Part shown: positions 54,502-64,000 of the stretch, piece after piece
Layout: each line of letters begins with the position of its first letter
Position numbering within the stretch: the first letter of the stretch is position 1
Assembly: GCF_018604545.1 (NCBI RefSeq)
Contig: NZ_CP075896.1
Location: 930,001 to 994,000 of the forward strand
Direction: 5' to 3'
Length of the DNA: 64,000 nt
Origin: Streptomyces koelreuteriae
Lineage (GTDB): Bacteria > Actinomycetota > Actinomycetes > Streptomycetales > Streptomycetaceae
Position numbers and translations under genes: made by a program
The notes under the pieces: model-generated
Databases searched by the model: none
Seen by the model: the letters and a program-made list of their open reading frames with translations, nothing else
Told to the model about the DNA's origin: nothing

Positions 54502-54530
54502 TTGACAGGCCTGACACCCCCTCGTACGTT
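54502..54530 (+). promoter_or_regulatory. Promoter for the ABC-F/UvrA operon
   Basis: TTGACA (54502-54507), a 17-bp spacer and TACGTT (54525-54530) give a good HrdB-type promoter, unusually strong at -35 for this window. The predicted transcript starts near 54537 and has a leader of about 220 nt. Confidence 0.65.
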
Positions 54531-54756
54531 GGACAGCGTCCTGTTGCCGCCGATTGGAGAAGGACGTTGCTCGTCTGAGGTCCTGAGACACCGCGTCACA
54601 CCCATCAGGTGTGTGCGCTGCGTGCGACCTCGGCGACAGAGCCGTCCTCCGGTGCAGGGCTTTTCTCATGCCTGTGGAGTCCCTCCTCCCTGGTCGCAGG
54701 TGTCTCGCTACGCGTTTGCCCCTGACCGCATCAAGCAACCGCGAAAGAGGCCCCAC
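54531..54756 (+). other. Long 5' leader of the ABC-F/UvrA operon, possible attenuator
   Basis: The 226-nt leader has a GGAGAAGG site near 54555 followed by TTG-CTC-GTC-TGA (a 3-codon frame), a small CACACC/GGTGTG hairpin (about 54596-54613), and a GGGCTTTTCT run near 54656. These are the parts expected of ribosome-stalling attenuation at antibiotic-protection ABC-F genes. I could not show competing structures by eye. Confidence 0.45.
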
Positions 54757-56382
54757 ATGCCTATTTCCATCACTGCCGCCTCCCTCTCCTTCACCTGGCC
54801 CGACGGTTCCGTCGTCTTCGAGGGCCTCGACGCCGCGTTCGGCCCGGGCCGGACCGGCCTGGTCGGCGTCAACGGGTCGGGAAAGTCGACCCTGTTGAAG
54901 CTGATCGCCGGTGAGCTCGCACCGGCCGACGGCGCCGTCCGCGTCGCCGGCGAGGTCGGCTACCTCCCGCAGAACGTCACGCTCGACACCACCCTGCGCG
55001 TCGACCAGGCACTCGGCATCGCCGCACAGCGGGCCGCGCTGCACGCCATCGAGGCCGGCGACGTGGCCGAGGCGCACTTCGAGACCCTCGGCGACGACTG
55101 GGACGTCGAGGAGCGCGCCCTGGCCACCCTGGGCGAACTCGGCCTCGGGCACGTCGAGTTGGACCGCACCATCGGTGAGGTCTCGGGCGGCGAGTCGGTC
55201 CTGCTGCGGCTGGCCGCGCTGCTGCTGCGCCGGCCCGACGTACTGCTGCTGGACGAGCCGACCAACAACCTCGACCTGTACGCGCGCAGGCGGCTGTACG
55301 CGTCCGTCCAGTCCTGGCCGGGCGTGATGGTCGTCGTCAGCCACGACCGTGAACTCCTGGACCTCGTCGACCAGATCGCGGATCTGCGCTCCGGAGAGAT
55401 CACCTGGTACGGGGGCAACTTCTCCGACTACGAGGAGGCCCTCGCCGTGGAGCAGGAGGCGGCCGAGCGCATGGTGCGCGTCGCCGAGTCCGACTTCCGC
55501 AAGCAGAAGCGCGAACTGGCCGACGCCCAGGTGAAGCTGGCCCGCCGCAAGCGGTACGGGCAGAAGATGTTCGAGCAGAAGCGTGAGCCGAAGATCGTCA
55601 TGGGGGCGCGCAAGCGCGCGGCGCAGGAGTCCGCGGGCAAGCACCGCATCATGCACGAGGAGAAGCTGGCCGAGGCCAGGGAGCGGCTCGACGAGGCGGT
55701 GGAGGCCGTACGGGACGACGACGAGATCCGTGTCGACCTGCCCTACACGGCCGTACCGCCGGGGCGTACCGTCCTCACCCTCCAGGATCTGGGGCTGCGG
55801 TACGGGGCCCGGGTGGAGGGCGGCTTCGAGCTGCGCGGTCCCGAGCGGGTCGCGCTGATCGGGCGCAACGGCTCGGGCAAGACCACGCTGCTGCGCACGA
55901 TCACCGGTGAGCTGGATCCGGAGGCGGGGGACGTACGGACGCATGTGCCGTTGCGGTTCCTGCCGCAGCGGCTCGATGTGCTCGACGGGGAGCTGACCGT
56001 CGCCGAGAACGTGGCCCGGTTCGCGCCGGACGCCACCAACAACCGGATCCGGGCGCGGCTGGCCCGCTTCCTGTTCCGGGGCGCCCGCGCCGACCAGAAG
56101 GCGGCGACGCTGTCCGGCGGCGAACGCTTCCGGGCGGCGCTGGCCGCGCTGATGCTGGCGGAGCCCGCGCCGCAGCTGCTCATGCTCGACGAGCCGACCA
56201 ACAACCTCGACATGGCGAGCGTGCGGCAGCTCACCACGGCCCTGGACTCCTACGAGGGGGCGCTGATCGTGGCCAGTCACGACCTGCCGTTCCTGGAGTC
56301 GATCGGCATCACGCGCTGGCTGCGACTGGAGGACGGAGAGCTGAAGGAAATCACGCCAGAGGCTGTCGGGTATTCCGCCTAG
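54757..56382 (+). CDS. ABC-F family ATPase, antibiotic-protection type candidate
   Basis: Tandem ATPase of 541 aa. The first cassette has VGVNGSGKST, the signature EVSGGES and VLLLDEPTNNLDL. The inter-domain arm is long and basic (RKQKRELADAQVKLARRKRYGQKMFEQKREP), as in ribosome-protection (Vga/Msr/Lsa-like) factors. The second cassette has GRNGSGKTT, LSGGERFRA and LMLDEPTNNLD. AAAGAGG is 6 nt before ATG. The long leader and UvrA partner support an induced resistance role. Confidence 0.93.
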   Translation: MPISITAASLSFTWPDGSVVFEGLDAAFGPGRTGLVGVNGSGKSTLLKLIAGELAPADGAVRVAGEVGYLPQNVTLDTTLRVDQALGIAAQRAALHAIEAGDVAEAHFETLGDDWDVEERALATLGELGLGHVELDRTIGEVSGGESVLLRLAALLLRRPDVLLLDEPTNNLDLYARRRLYASVQSWPGVMVVVSHDRELLDLVDQIADLRSGEITWYGGNFSDYEEALAVEQEAAERMVRVAESDFRKQKRELADAQVKLARRKRYGQKMFEQKREPKIVMGARKRAAQESAGKHRIMHEEKLAEARERLDEAVEAVRDDDEIRVDLPYTAVPPGRTVLTLQDLGLRYGARVEGGFELRGPERVALIGRNGSGKTTLLRTITGELDPEAGDVRTHVPLRFLPQRLDVLDGELTVAENVARFAPDATNNRIRARLARFLFRGARADQKAATLSGGERFRAALAALMLAEPAPQLLMLDEPTNNLDMASVRQLTTALDSYEGALIVASHDLPFLESIGITRWLRLEDGELKEITPEAVGYSA

Positions 56383-56392
56383 CGTCGGCGGC

Positions 56393-58663
<2,271 letters not shown>

Positions 58664-58863
58664 GGGGTGTGCCTTTCCTTTGCCCACCCACCCACCCACC
58701 CGAATCGGTCGGACAAGAGGCTGACCTCGCCCCGGGGCTCCGCCCCGGCCCCCGACGGGGGCTACGCCCCCTGCACCCCCAACGGCGGGTTCGCCCCCTG
58801 GGCCCCGAGCCGGGCTTGATCCCCTGCGCCCCAAGCCGGGGCTTGCCCTGCCTCCGGGGCTCC

Positions 58864-59500
58864 CAGCGGGCGTTTCGCCCTCTGCTCCCCGAGCCGGGCT
58901 TGGTCCCCTGCCCCCCCGGCAACGCTCGCCCGTCGCGTGCTCGGCATGCCCCGTGCACGGCTCCAGCCGGGGTTCGCCTCCTGCGCCCCAAGCCGGGGGC
59001 TTGCCCTGCCTCGGGGCCCCCGGGCCCCCAGCGGGCGTTTCGCCCTCTGCTCCCCGAGTCGGGCTTGGTCCCCTGCCCCCGGCAACGCGTCGCCCATCGC
59101 GTGCTCGGCATGCCCCGTGCACGGCTCCAGCCGGGGTTCGCCTCCTGCGCCCCAAGCCGGGGGCTTGCCCTGCCTCGGGGCCCCGGGCACCGGGAGGGCC
59201 CCGCCCCGGGCCCCTAGCGGGCGTTTCACCCTCTGCACCCCGAGCCGAGCTTGGTCCCCCGCCCCCGGCAACGCGGCGCTGGCCGCGTGCTCGGCATGCC
59301 CCATGCGCGGCTCCCAGCCGCTCCCAACCCCGGCGGGGGCTATGCCCCCCCCTGCACACCAAGCCGGGCTTGGCCCCCTGCACCCTCAGCAACGCGTCGC
59401 CCGCCGCGTACTCGACACGCCTCATGCCCGGCTTCCAGCCGGGCTGCACCTCATGCGCCCCAAGCCGCGCATGCCCTGCCTCGGGGCTCCACCCCGGGCC
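58864..59500. repeat. Degenerate ~165-186 bp tandem repeat field
   Basis: In the 1.03-kb gap 58664-59693 three clear copies start at about 58865, 59030 and 59216, and a fourth decayed copy follows to ~59500. Each contains GCGGGCGTTTCGCCCTCTGC-type, GGCAACGC-type, GTGCTCGGCATGCCCCGTGC-type and CCCAAGCCGGGGGCTTGCCC-type blocks. Long open frames on both strands arise from GC bias; no ribosome site or domain supports coding. The rest of the gap shows a CCCA repeat (58683-58700) and nothing else I can assign. Confidence 0.8.
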
Positions 59501-59693
59501 CCGGCGGGGGCTTCGCCTCCTGTTCCCTCCCCGACCTCGGCGCCAGGCCCCCAGCTCCTCCCTCCCTCCCGGGGGTGTCCTCTCGTCGGATCGACCTGCA
59601 TCATGGTCGGCTGACGCCCGACGCGTTCCGGTCGATCCCGGAGGTTCCGTCGGTGCGGTGCAGACACGTCCCATCCGATACGGAGTCACGCTC

Positions 59694-60470
59694 GTGCCCA
59701 GCAAGAAGGCCCTCGTCCGTCGTCCCAGCCCGCGTCTTGCCGAGGGGCTGGTGACGCACATCGAGCGGGAGGGGATCGACGCCGATCTCGCGGTCGAGCA
59801 GTGGGAGGCGTACGTGACGGCTCTGCGCGCGCACGGCTGGGACACCATCGAGGTGGATCCGGCCGACGACTGCCCGGACTCGGTGTTCGTCGAGGACACG
59901 GTCGTGATGTACCGGAACGTGGCACTGATCGCGCGCCCGGGTGCCGAGTCGCGGCGGGACGAGACCGCCGGGGTCGAGGAGGCCGTGGCCGGTCTGGGCT
60001 GCTCGGTGAACTGGATCTGGGAGCCGGGCACCCTGGAGGGCGGCGACGTACTGAAGATCGGCGACACCGTGTACGTGGGCCGCGGCGGGCGCACCAACGC
60101 CGCCGGCGTCCAGCAGTTGCGCGCCGCGTTCGAGCCGCTGGGCGCGCGGGTCGTCGCCGTACCGGTGAGCAAGGTGCTGCATCTGAAGTCGGCGGTGACG
60201 GCGCTGCCGGACGGCACGGTCATCGGGCACATCCCGAAGATGGACACGCCGTCGCTGTTCGCGCGCTTCCTGCCGGTGCCCGAGGAGGCCGGCACGCACG
60301 TGGTCCTGCTCGGCGGTGACAAACTGCTGATGGCCGCGAGCGCGCCGAAGACCGCCGAGCTGTTCTCGGATCTCGGGTACGAACCGGTCGTCGTGGACAT
60401 CAGCGAGTTCGAGAAGCTCGAGGGATGTGTGACGTGCCTCTCGGTGCGGCTGCGGGACCTTTACGTCTGA
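59694..60470 (+). CDS. ddaH: Dimethylarginine dimethylaminohydrolase
   Basis: Amidinotransferase-fold hydrolase of 258 aa that converts methylated arginine to citrulline. The active-site acidic region is CPDSVFVEDTVV, the His in IGHIPKMD-like strands, and the catalytic Cys248 in TCLSVRL near the C-terminus. GTG 59694 has CGGAG 8 nt upstream; earlier in-frame codons run through the repeat field and are rejected. No other arginine genes adjoin it. Arginine deiminase-like specificity is a less likely alternative. Confidence 0.92.
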   Translation: MPSKKALVRRPSPRLAEGLVTHIEREGIDADLAVEQWEAYVTALRAHGWDTIEVDPADDCPDSVFVEDTVVMYRNVALIARPGAESRRDETAGVEEAVAGLGCSVNWIWEPGTLEGGDVLKIGDTVYVGRGGRTNAAGVQQLRAAFEPLGARVVAVPVSKVLHLKSAVTALPDGTVIGHIPKMDTPSLFARFLPVPEEAGTHVVLLGGDKLLMAASAPKTAELFSDLGYEPVVVDISEFEKLEGCVTCLSVRLRDLYV

Positions 60471-60570
60471 CCGGGCCGGAGTGTCCCTCCATCGGCCCTC
60501 GACCTGCGGGCCCCGGGAGCGACGCCGAGCGTCCGAGCGACCCGCTGATCAGCGGCCTTTACCGCGCCCT

Positions 60571-60622
60571 TAACCTACGGCCTCGTAACCTACGGCAACG
60601 TAGCCTACGATGCCGTAGGTTA
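60571..60622 (+). promoter_or_regulatory. Array of CTACG-N4-CGTAG palindromes before the acyl-ACP desaturase
   Basis: Three palindromes with 15-bp period occur: CTACG/CGTAA (60575-60588), CTACG/CGTAG (60590-60603) and CTACG/CGTAG (60605-60618), within TAACCTACGGC-type direct repeats at 60571, 60586 and 60601, closed by GCCGTAGGTTA (60612-60622). The array ends 38 bp before the ATG. It should bind one or more dimers of a TetR-type repressor. Confidence 0.7.
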
Positions 60623-60659
60623 CCGCTCACCGCTCGTACGCATGTCCCCTGGAGAGTCC

Positions 60660-61640
60660 ATGACGATCGCCGCTCCCCACCTCGGCAGCCCCGCCGGCGC
60701 CTGGACCGACGCTCAGCTGCTGTACGCACTGGAGGAAGTGGTCGAGAAGGAACTCAACCGGCATCTGCAGGTCGCCAAGGACTGGATGCCGCACGAGTAC
60801 GTGCCGTGGAGCGACGGGCGCAACTTCCCCGGCCTCTTCGAGGACGGCGAGGCGTGGGAGAAGGAGCAGTCCCAGGTCACCGAGATCGGCCGCATCGCGC
60901 TCATCGTCAATCTTCTGACCGAGGACAATCTCCCCAGCTACCACCACGAGATCGCCTCGCTCTTCGGCCGTGACGGCGCCTGGGGCACCTGGGTGCACCG
61001 CTGGACGGCGGAGGAGGGCCGGCACGGCATCGTGATGCGGGACTACCTGCTCACCTCGCGCGCCGTGGACCCGGACAAGCTGGAGCAGTTCCGCATGTCC
61101 CACATGAGCGAGGGCTTCGAGTCGGACAACCGCCACTCGATGCTCCACTCGGTCGCCTACGTCGCCTTCCAGGAGCTGGCCACCCGCATCTCGCACCGCA
61201 ACACCGGCCACCAGTCCGGCGACCCGGTCTGCGACCGCATGCTGGCCCGCATCGCGACCGACGAGAACCTGCACATGGTCTTCTACCGCAACCTGCTCAA
61301 GTCGGCGTTCCAGCTCGCGCCCGACCTGACGATGCAGGCCGTGCGGGACGTGGTCGTGAACTTCCGGATGCCCGGTCACGGCATCCCCGGCTTCGAGCGG
61401 GCCGCCGCGCAGATGGCGATCGGCGAGGTCTACAACATGCGCATCCACCACGACGACGTGCTCCAGCCCGTGCTGCGCTTCCTGAAGATCATGGAGATCG
61501 ACGGCCTCGGCCCCGAGGGCCGCAAGGCGCAGGAGGAACTCGGCCTGTTCATGGGCGGTCTGGACTCCGAGGCGTCGAAGTTCGACGAGAAGCTGGCCGC
61601 GCGCAAGGCCCGCATGGCGGCCCGGGCGGCCGGCGCGTGA
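60660..61640 (+). CDS. Acyl-ACP desaturase (soluble di-iron)
   Basis: Ferritin-like di-iron enzyme introducing a double bond into acyl-ACP, 326 aa. Iron ligands are in EEGRHG (E-E-x-x-H) and DENLHM (E-x-x-H), each preceded by Glu helices (EDNLPSYHHEI). GGAG lies 5 nt before ATG 60660. Its electron donor is not encoded nearby. The upstream palindrome array suggests tight feedback control by a TetR-type regulator that senses acyl-CoA or fatty acids. Confidence 0.95.
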   Translation: MTIAAPHLGSPAGAWTDAQLLYALEEVVEKELNRHLQVAKDWMPHEYVPWSDGRNFPGLFEDGEAWEKEQSQVTEIGRIALIVNLLTEDNLPSYHHEIASLFGRDGAWGTWVHRWTAEEGRHGIVMRDYLLTSRAVDPDKLEQFRMSHMSEGFESDNRHSMLHSVAYVAFQELATRISHRNTGHQSGDPVCDRMLARIATDENLHMVFYRNLLKSAFQLAPDLTMQAVRDVVVNFRMPGHGIPGFERAAAQMAIGEVYNMRIHHDDVLQPVLRFLKIMEIDGLGPEGRKAQEELGLFMGGLDSEASKFDEKLAARKARMAARAAGA

Positions 61641-61669
61641 CCCGGTAGACCGGCCCCGGCCATACGCTC

Positions 61670-61701
61670 AGCCCCCTGGCAGGTCGTCCTGCCAGGGGGC
61701 T
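61670..61701. terminator. Perfect 14-bp bidirectional terminator
   Basis: Arms 61670-61683 and 61688-61701 with a 4-nt loop lie between the convergent desaturase and WhiB-like genes. Confidence 0.9.
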
Positions 61702-61721
61702 CTCGCGTGCGATACGGCCCG

Positions 61722-61967
61722 CTAGCTCGACCTGCGCCGCAGCTCCAGCCGTTCCTTCTCCGACAGGCCGCCCCAGACGCCGAAACGCTCGTCGTTGTCC
61801 AGCGCGTACTCGAGGCACTCCGTACGGATCGGGCACAGGCCGCAGATCCGCTTCGCCTCTCGCACCGAACTGCCCGGTTCGGGGAAGAAGAACTCCGCCC
61901 CGGTCTGCGCACACAACGCTTCCTGCTGCCAGGCGAGTTCGGGCGAGGTGATGGTGTCGATGTGCAT
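61722..61967 (-). CDS. WhiB-family iron-sulfur regulator
   Basis: Wbl protein of 81 aa that binds a [4Fe-4S] cluster and sigma factor. The Cys ligands are ALC, then ICGLC and TEC (C-x2-C-x5-C). The G[V/I]WGG turn is GVWGG, followed by a basic helix (SEKERLELRRRSS) for DNA contact. ATG 61967 (MHIDTITSPE) is the usual start; a TTG 13 codons upstream would lengthen it and cannot be ruled out. No other developmental gene is next to it. Confidence 0.92.
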   Translation of the reverse strand: MHIDTITSPELAWQQEALCAQTGAEFFFPEPGSSVREAKRICGLCPIRTECLEYALDNDERFGVWGGLSEKERLELRRRSS

Positions 61968-62201
61968 GGCAAGAAGCGTCGCGGTCGACGAAAAACGTTC
62001 GATCAACGCGGGATCAACACCGCGTTCATGCCCCCGGCCACTGCGATCATCACCTTTTCAATCAGCCGGCGCACGGCGGCGCGCGGGAACGTCTCGCTGA
62101 CACGCCCCGGAGGTGACCCGGCGGCGCTCCGGCGGCGCGTGTCAGTGGGCGGTGCGAGACTCGACGGTGAGACGACGGGACCCTGTGCGAGGAGGGCGGC
62201 C

Positions 62202-62987
62202 ATGCTCACCACCCGGTATGTCACCGGCGCTCCGAACTGGATCGATCTCGGCACACCCGACATCGACGGCGCCGCCGCCTTCTACGGGGATCTGTTCGGC
62301 TGGAGCTTCCAGCCGGGCGACCCCGAGGTCGGGGGGTACGGCCTCTTCCAGCTCGGCGGCAGAACCGCCGCCGGCGGTATGCAGACCACGCCTGAGCAGG
62401 GCCCGCCTTCCTGGGGGGTGTACTTCCAAGCCCCGGACGCGGACGGCACGGCGAAGGCCGCGGAGCAGGCGCGCGGCTCGGTGCGGATGCAGCCCATGGA
62501 CGTGCTGGACCTGGGCCGCATGGCGATCCTCGCCGACCGGGCGGGTGTGCAGTTCGGCCTGTGGCAGCCGGGGCGCAACAAGGGCCTGGACGTCGTCCAG
62601 GAGCACGGCTCGCTGTGCTGGGTGGAGCTGTACACGGCGGACGTCCCCGCGGCGGCCGCCTTCTACCACTCCGTGCTCGGCCTGGAGACCTTCGGAGTGG
62701 AGTTCCCCGGCGGCGCCTACACCACCTTCGTCCCCGCCGGGGAGCCGGAGGACGCCATGTTCGGCGGCATCGTGGCGCTGGCCGACGACCCGGTCGAGGA
62801 GGAGGCGCACTGGCTCCCGTACTTCGAGGTCACCGACCCGGACGCCATCGTCGCCCGTGCCCAGGAGCGGGGCGGCACGATCCGCCTGCCCGCCACGGAC
62901 CTGCCGGGCGTCGGCCGCCTCGCCAAGCTCGCCGACCCGTACGGGGCCCGCTTCGCGGTGATCCACAGCGAGCCGCAGGCGGCCTGA
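62202..62987 (+). CDS. VOC (glyoxalase/bleomycin-resistance fold) family protein
   Basis: Two repeated VOC modules, 261 aa. The first starts GAPNWIDLGTPDIDGAAAFYGDLFGW and the second SLCWVELYTADVPAAAAFYHSVLG, each with the betaalpha-beta-beta-beta form. Metal-ligand positions are not clear, so binding rather than catalysis is possible. GAGGAGG is 6 nt before ATG 62202. Function unknown; similar to many Streptomyces small-molecule-binding proteins. Confidence 0.9.
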   Translation: MLTTRYVTGAPNWIDLGTPDIDGAAAFYGDLFGWSFQPGDPEVGGYGLFQLGGRTAAGGMQTTPEQGPPSWGVYFQAPDADGTAKAAEQARGSVRMQPMDVLDLGRMAILADRAGVQFGLWQPGRNKGLDVVQEHGSLCWVELYTADVPAAAAFYHSVLGLETFGVEFPGGAYTTFVPAGEPEDAMFGGIVALADDPVEEEAHWLPYFEVTDPDAIVARAQERGGTIRLPATDLPGVGRLAKLADPYGARFAVIHSEPQAA

Positions 62988-63149
62988 GGGGCACTCCTGG
63001 CGTGATGCCGGCATGCGCTGGCGTCGGCCCCGTGTCGCGGAGTGGTGCCAGGCCGAGAGCCTGCCCAGCCCACCCCGCCTCCCGGCCCGGCCCTGCCCGG
63101 CTGCCGCACAACGGCCGGAGCGACGCCTCCCCCGAACCGCACCGACCGC

Positions 63150-64000
63150 CTACGCCGAAGCCCGCCGGACCAACGTCGTCGGCAGGACCACGCTCGAGGG
63201 CGTGCCATCGGCGGCACTGCCCGAGGAGCCCCCGTGCGAGGAGCCCCCGTGCGAGGCGCCGCGGTCGAGGTCGCGCAGCAGCAGGCGGGCCATCAGGCGG
63301 CCCATTTCCTCGATGTCCTGACGGACCGTCGTGAGGGGCGGGTCGGTCTGTTCCGCGACGGGCAGCATGTCGTCGAAGCCGATCACGGCGATGTCGTCGG
63401 GGACGCGGCGGCCGGACTCGCGCAGGACGCGCAGGGCACCGGAGGCGGTGAGGTCGTTGGCGGCGAACACCGCGTCCAGGTCCGGGCAGCGGTCGAGGAG
63501 TTCGCGCATCGCACGCTCGCCCCCGGCCGGGGTGAAGTCGGCTTCGGCGATCAATCGCGGGTCGGCGTCGACCATGACGTCCCGGTAGCCGTCGAGGCGG
63601 TCCGCCGCGGAGGTCTGGTCGAGTGCGCCGGTGATGTGCGCGATCCGGGTGCGGCCGAGGGCGGCCAGGTGGCGGACGGCGTCGCGGGCTCCGCCCCGGT
63701 TGTCGCTGTCGACGTACACCACGCCCTGCCGGTCGCCGCTCCAGCCGGGCCGGCCGCCGAAGACGGTGGGAATGCCCGCCCGCTGGATCAGCTCCGGCAG
63801 CGGGTCGTCGAGGTGCAGGGAGAAGACGAGGGCCCCGTCGACATGTCCGCCGGCCAGGTACCGGCCGACCCGGGCGTGATCGTCCCGGCCCTCCGTGAGC
63901 AGCAGGACGAGCTGGTTGTCGTGGGCCGTGAGTTCCTTGCTGATGCCGCGCAGCTGGAGCGCGAAGAAGGGGTCGGCGAAGACCCGGGTCTCGGGTTCGG
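63150..64000 (-). CDS. LacI-family transcriptional regulator (partial, N-terminus outside window)
   Basis: The effector-binding domain and C-terminus of a LacI/PurR-type repressor; the DNA-binding HTH lies beyond the right edge. Readable blocks include FADPFFALQLRGI, GRYLAGGHVDGALVFS, VYVDSDNRGGARDAVRHLAALG and DDIAVIGFDDML. The tail has a Gly/Ser-rich insert, GASHGGSSHGGSSG, produced by a 15-bp direct repeat near 63229-63258. Target sugar genes are not in the window. Confidence 0.93.
   Translation of the reverse strand, partial: EPETRVFADPFFALQLRGISKELTAHDNQLVLLLTEGRDDHARVGRYLAGGHVDGALVFSLHLDDPLPELIQRAGIPTVFGGRPGWSGDRQGVVYVDSDNRGGARDAVRHLAALGRTRIAHITGALDQTSAADRLDGYRDVMVDADPRLIAEADFTPAGGERAMRELLDRCPDLDAVFAANDLTASGALRVLRESGRRVPDDIAVIGFDDMLPVAEQTDPPLTTVRQDIEEMGRLMARLLLRDLDRGASHGGSSHGGSSGSAADGTPSSVVLPTTLVRRASA

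Overview
The window is chromosomal DNA of a high-GC actinomycete, almost certainly a Streptomyces. The evidence is very strong third-position G/C bias, GTG and TTG starts, SsgA-family and WhiB-family developmental proteins, a hopanoid operon, and a gene order that, as far as I recall, matches the SCO67xx region of S. coelicolor (hopanoid genes, idi, an SCO6745-type protein, ssgD). That comparison is from memory; nothing was searched.

Positions 1-11,260 hold a leftward hopanoid/isoprenoid operon: hpnC, hpnD, a small DUF6380-like frame, hpnE, a polyprenyl diphosphate synthase, squalene-hopene cyclase, hpnG, hpnH, ispG and dxs (cut by the left edge). Most junctions are ATGA or GTGA overlaps. MEP-pathway genes supply precursor, HpnCDE make squalene, Shc cyclises it, and HpnH/HpnG build the C35 side chain. 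A strong terminator (11,573-11,603) separates this from a second leftward operon (11,617-18,671). That operon encodes a DUF5941/CDP-alcohol phosphatidyltransferase fusion, a sugar/polyol-phosphate nucleotidyltransferase, a glycerol-1-phosphate-dehydrogenase-like enzyme, a second CDP-alcohol transferase lacking one conserved Asp, a GT2 glycosyltransferase and a two-gene ABC-2 exporter. It looks like a pathway that makes and exports a phospho-polyol lipid or polymer, and it is my best candidate for an undescribed system.

From 18,900 to 33,150 are mostly stand-alone genes: a GalE-like epimerase, CDF metal exporter, idi, an anti-sigma-type ATPase, enoyl-CoA hydratase, a DJ-1/GlxA pair, an SCO6745-type protein, a 43-aa LPFR-type protein, tex, a glycolipid-binding-like protein, an ABC-F ATPase, a Cys-containing unknown and a D-amino-acid oxidase. 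A 20-bp tandem repeat and a large bidirectional terminator follow. From 33,500 to 43,300 are transport and secreted peptidase genes (BCCT, M14, X-Pro dipeptidase-like, M1), an arginase-fold protein, a macro-domain protein and an amino-acid permease.

From 43,500 to 53,200 come a MerR-like regulator, a fatty-acyl-CoA operon (CoA transferase, thiolase, FadB-type), MmcQ/YjbR, a saccharopine-dehydrogenase-like reductase, endonuclease V and a beta-propeller-like secreted protein. From 53,200 to the end are an ssgD-like gene with a BldD-box-like site, a GPP34 protein, an ABC-F plus class-II UvrA pair behind a long leader with a good -35/-10 promoter, a 0.6-kb degenerate repeat field, ddaH, an acyl-ACP desaturase behind an array of CTACG-N4-CGTAG palindromes, a WhiB-like protein, a glyoxalase-fold protein and a LacI-family regulator cut by the right edge. 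No rRNA, tRNA, CRISPR array or insertion sequence was recognised.
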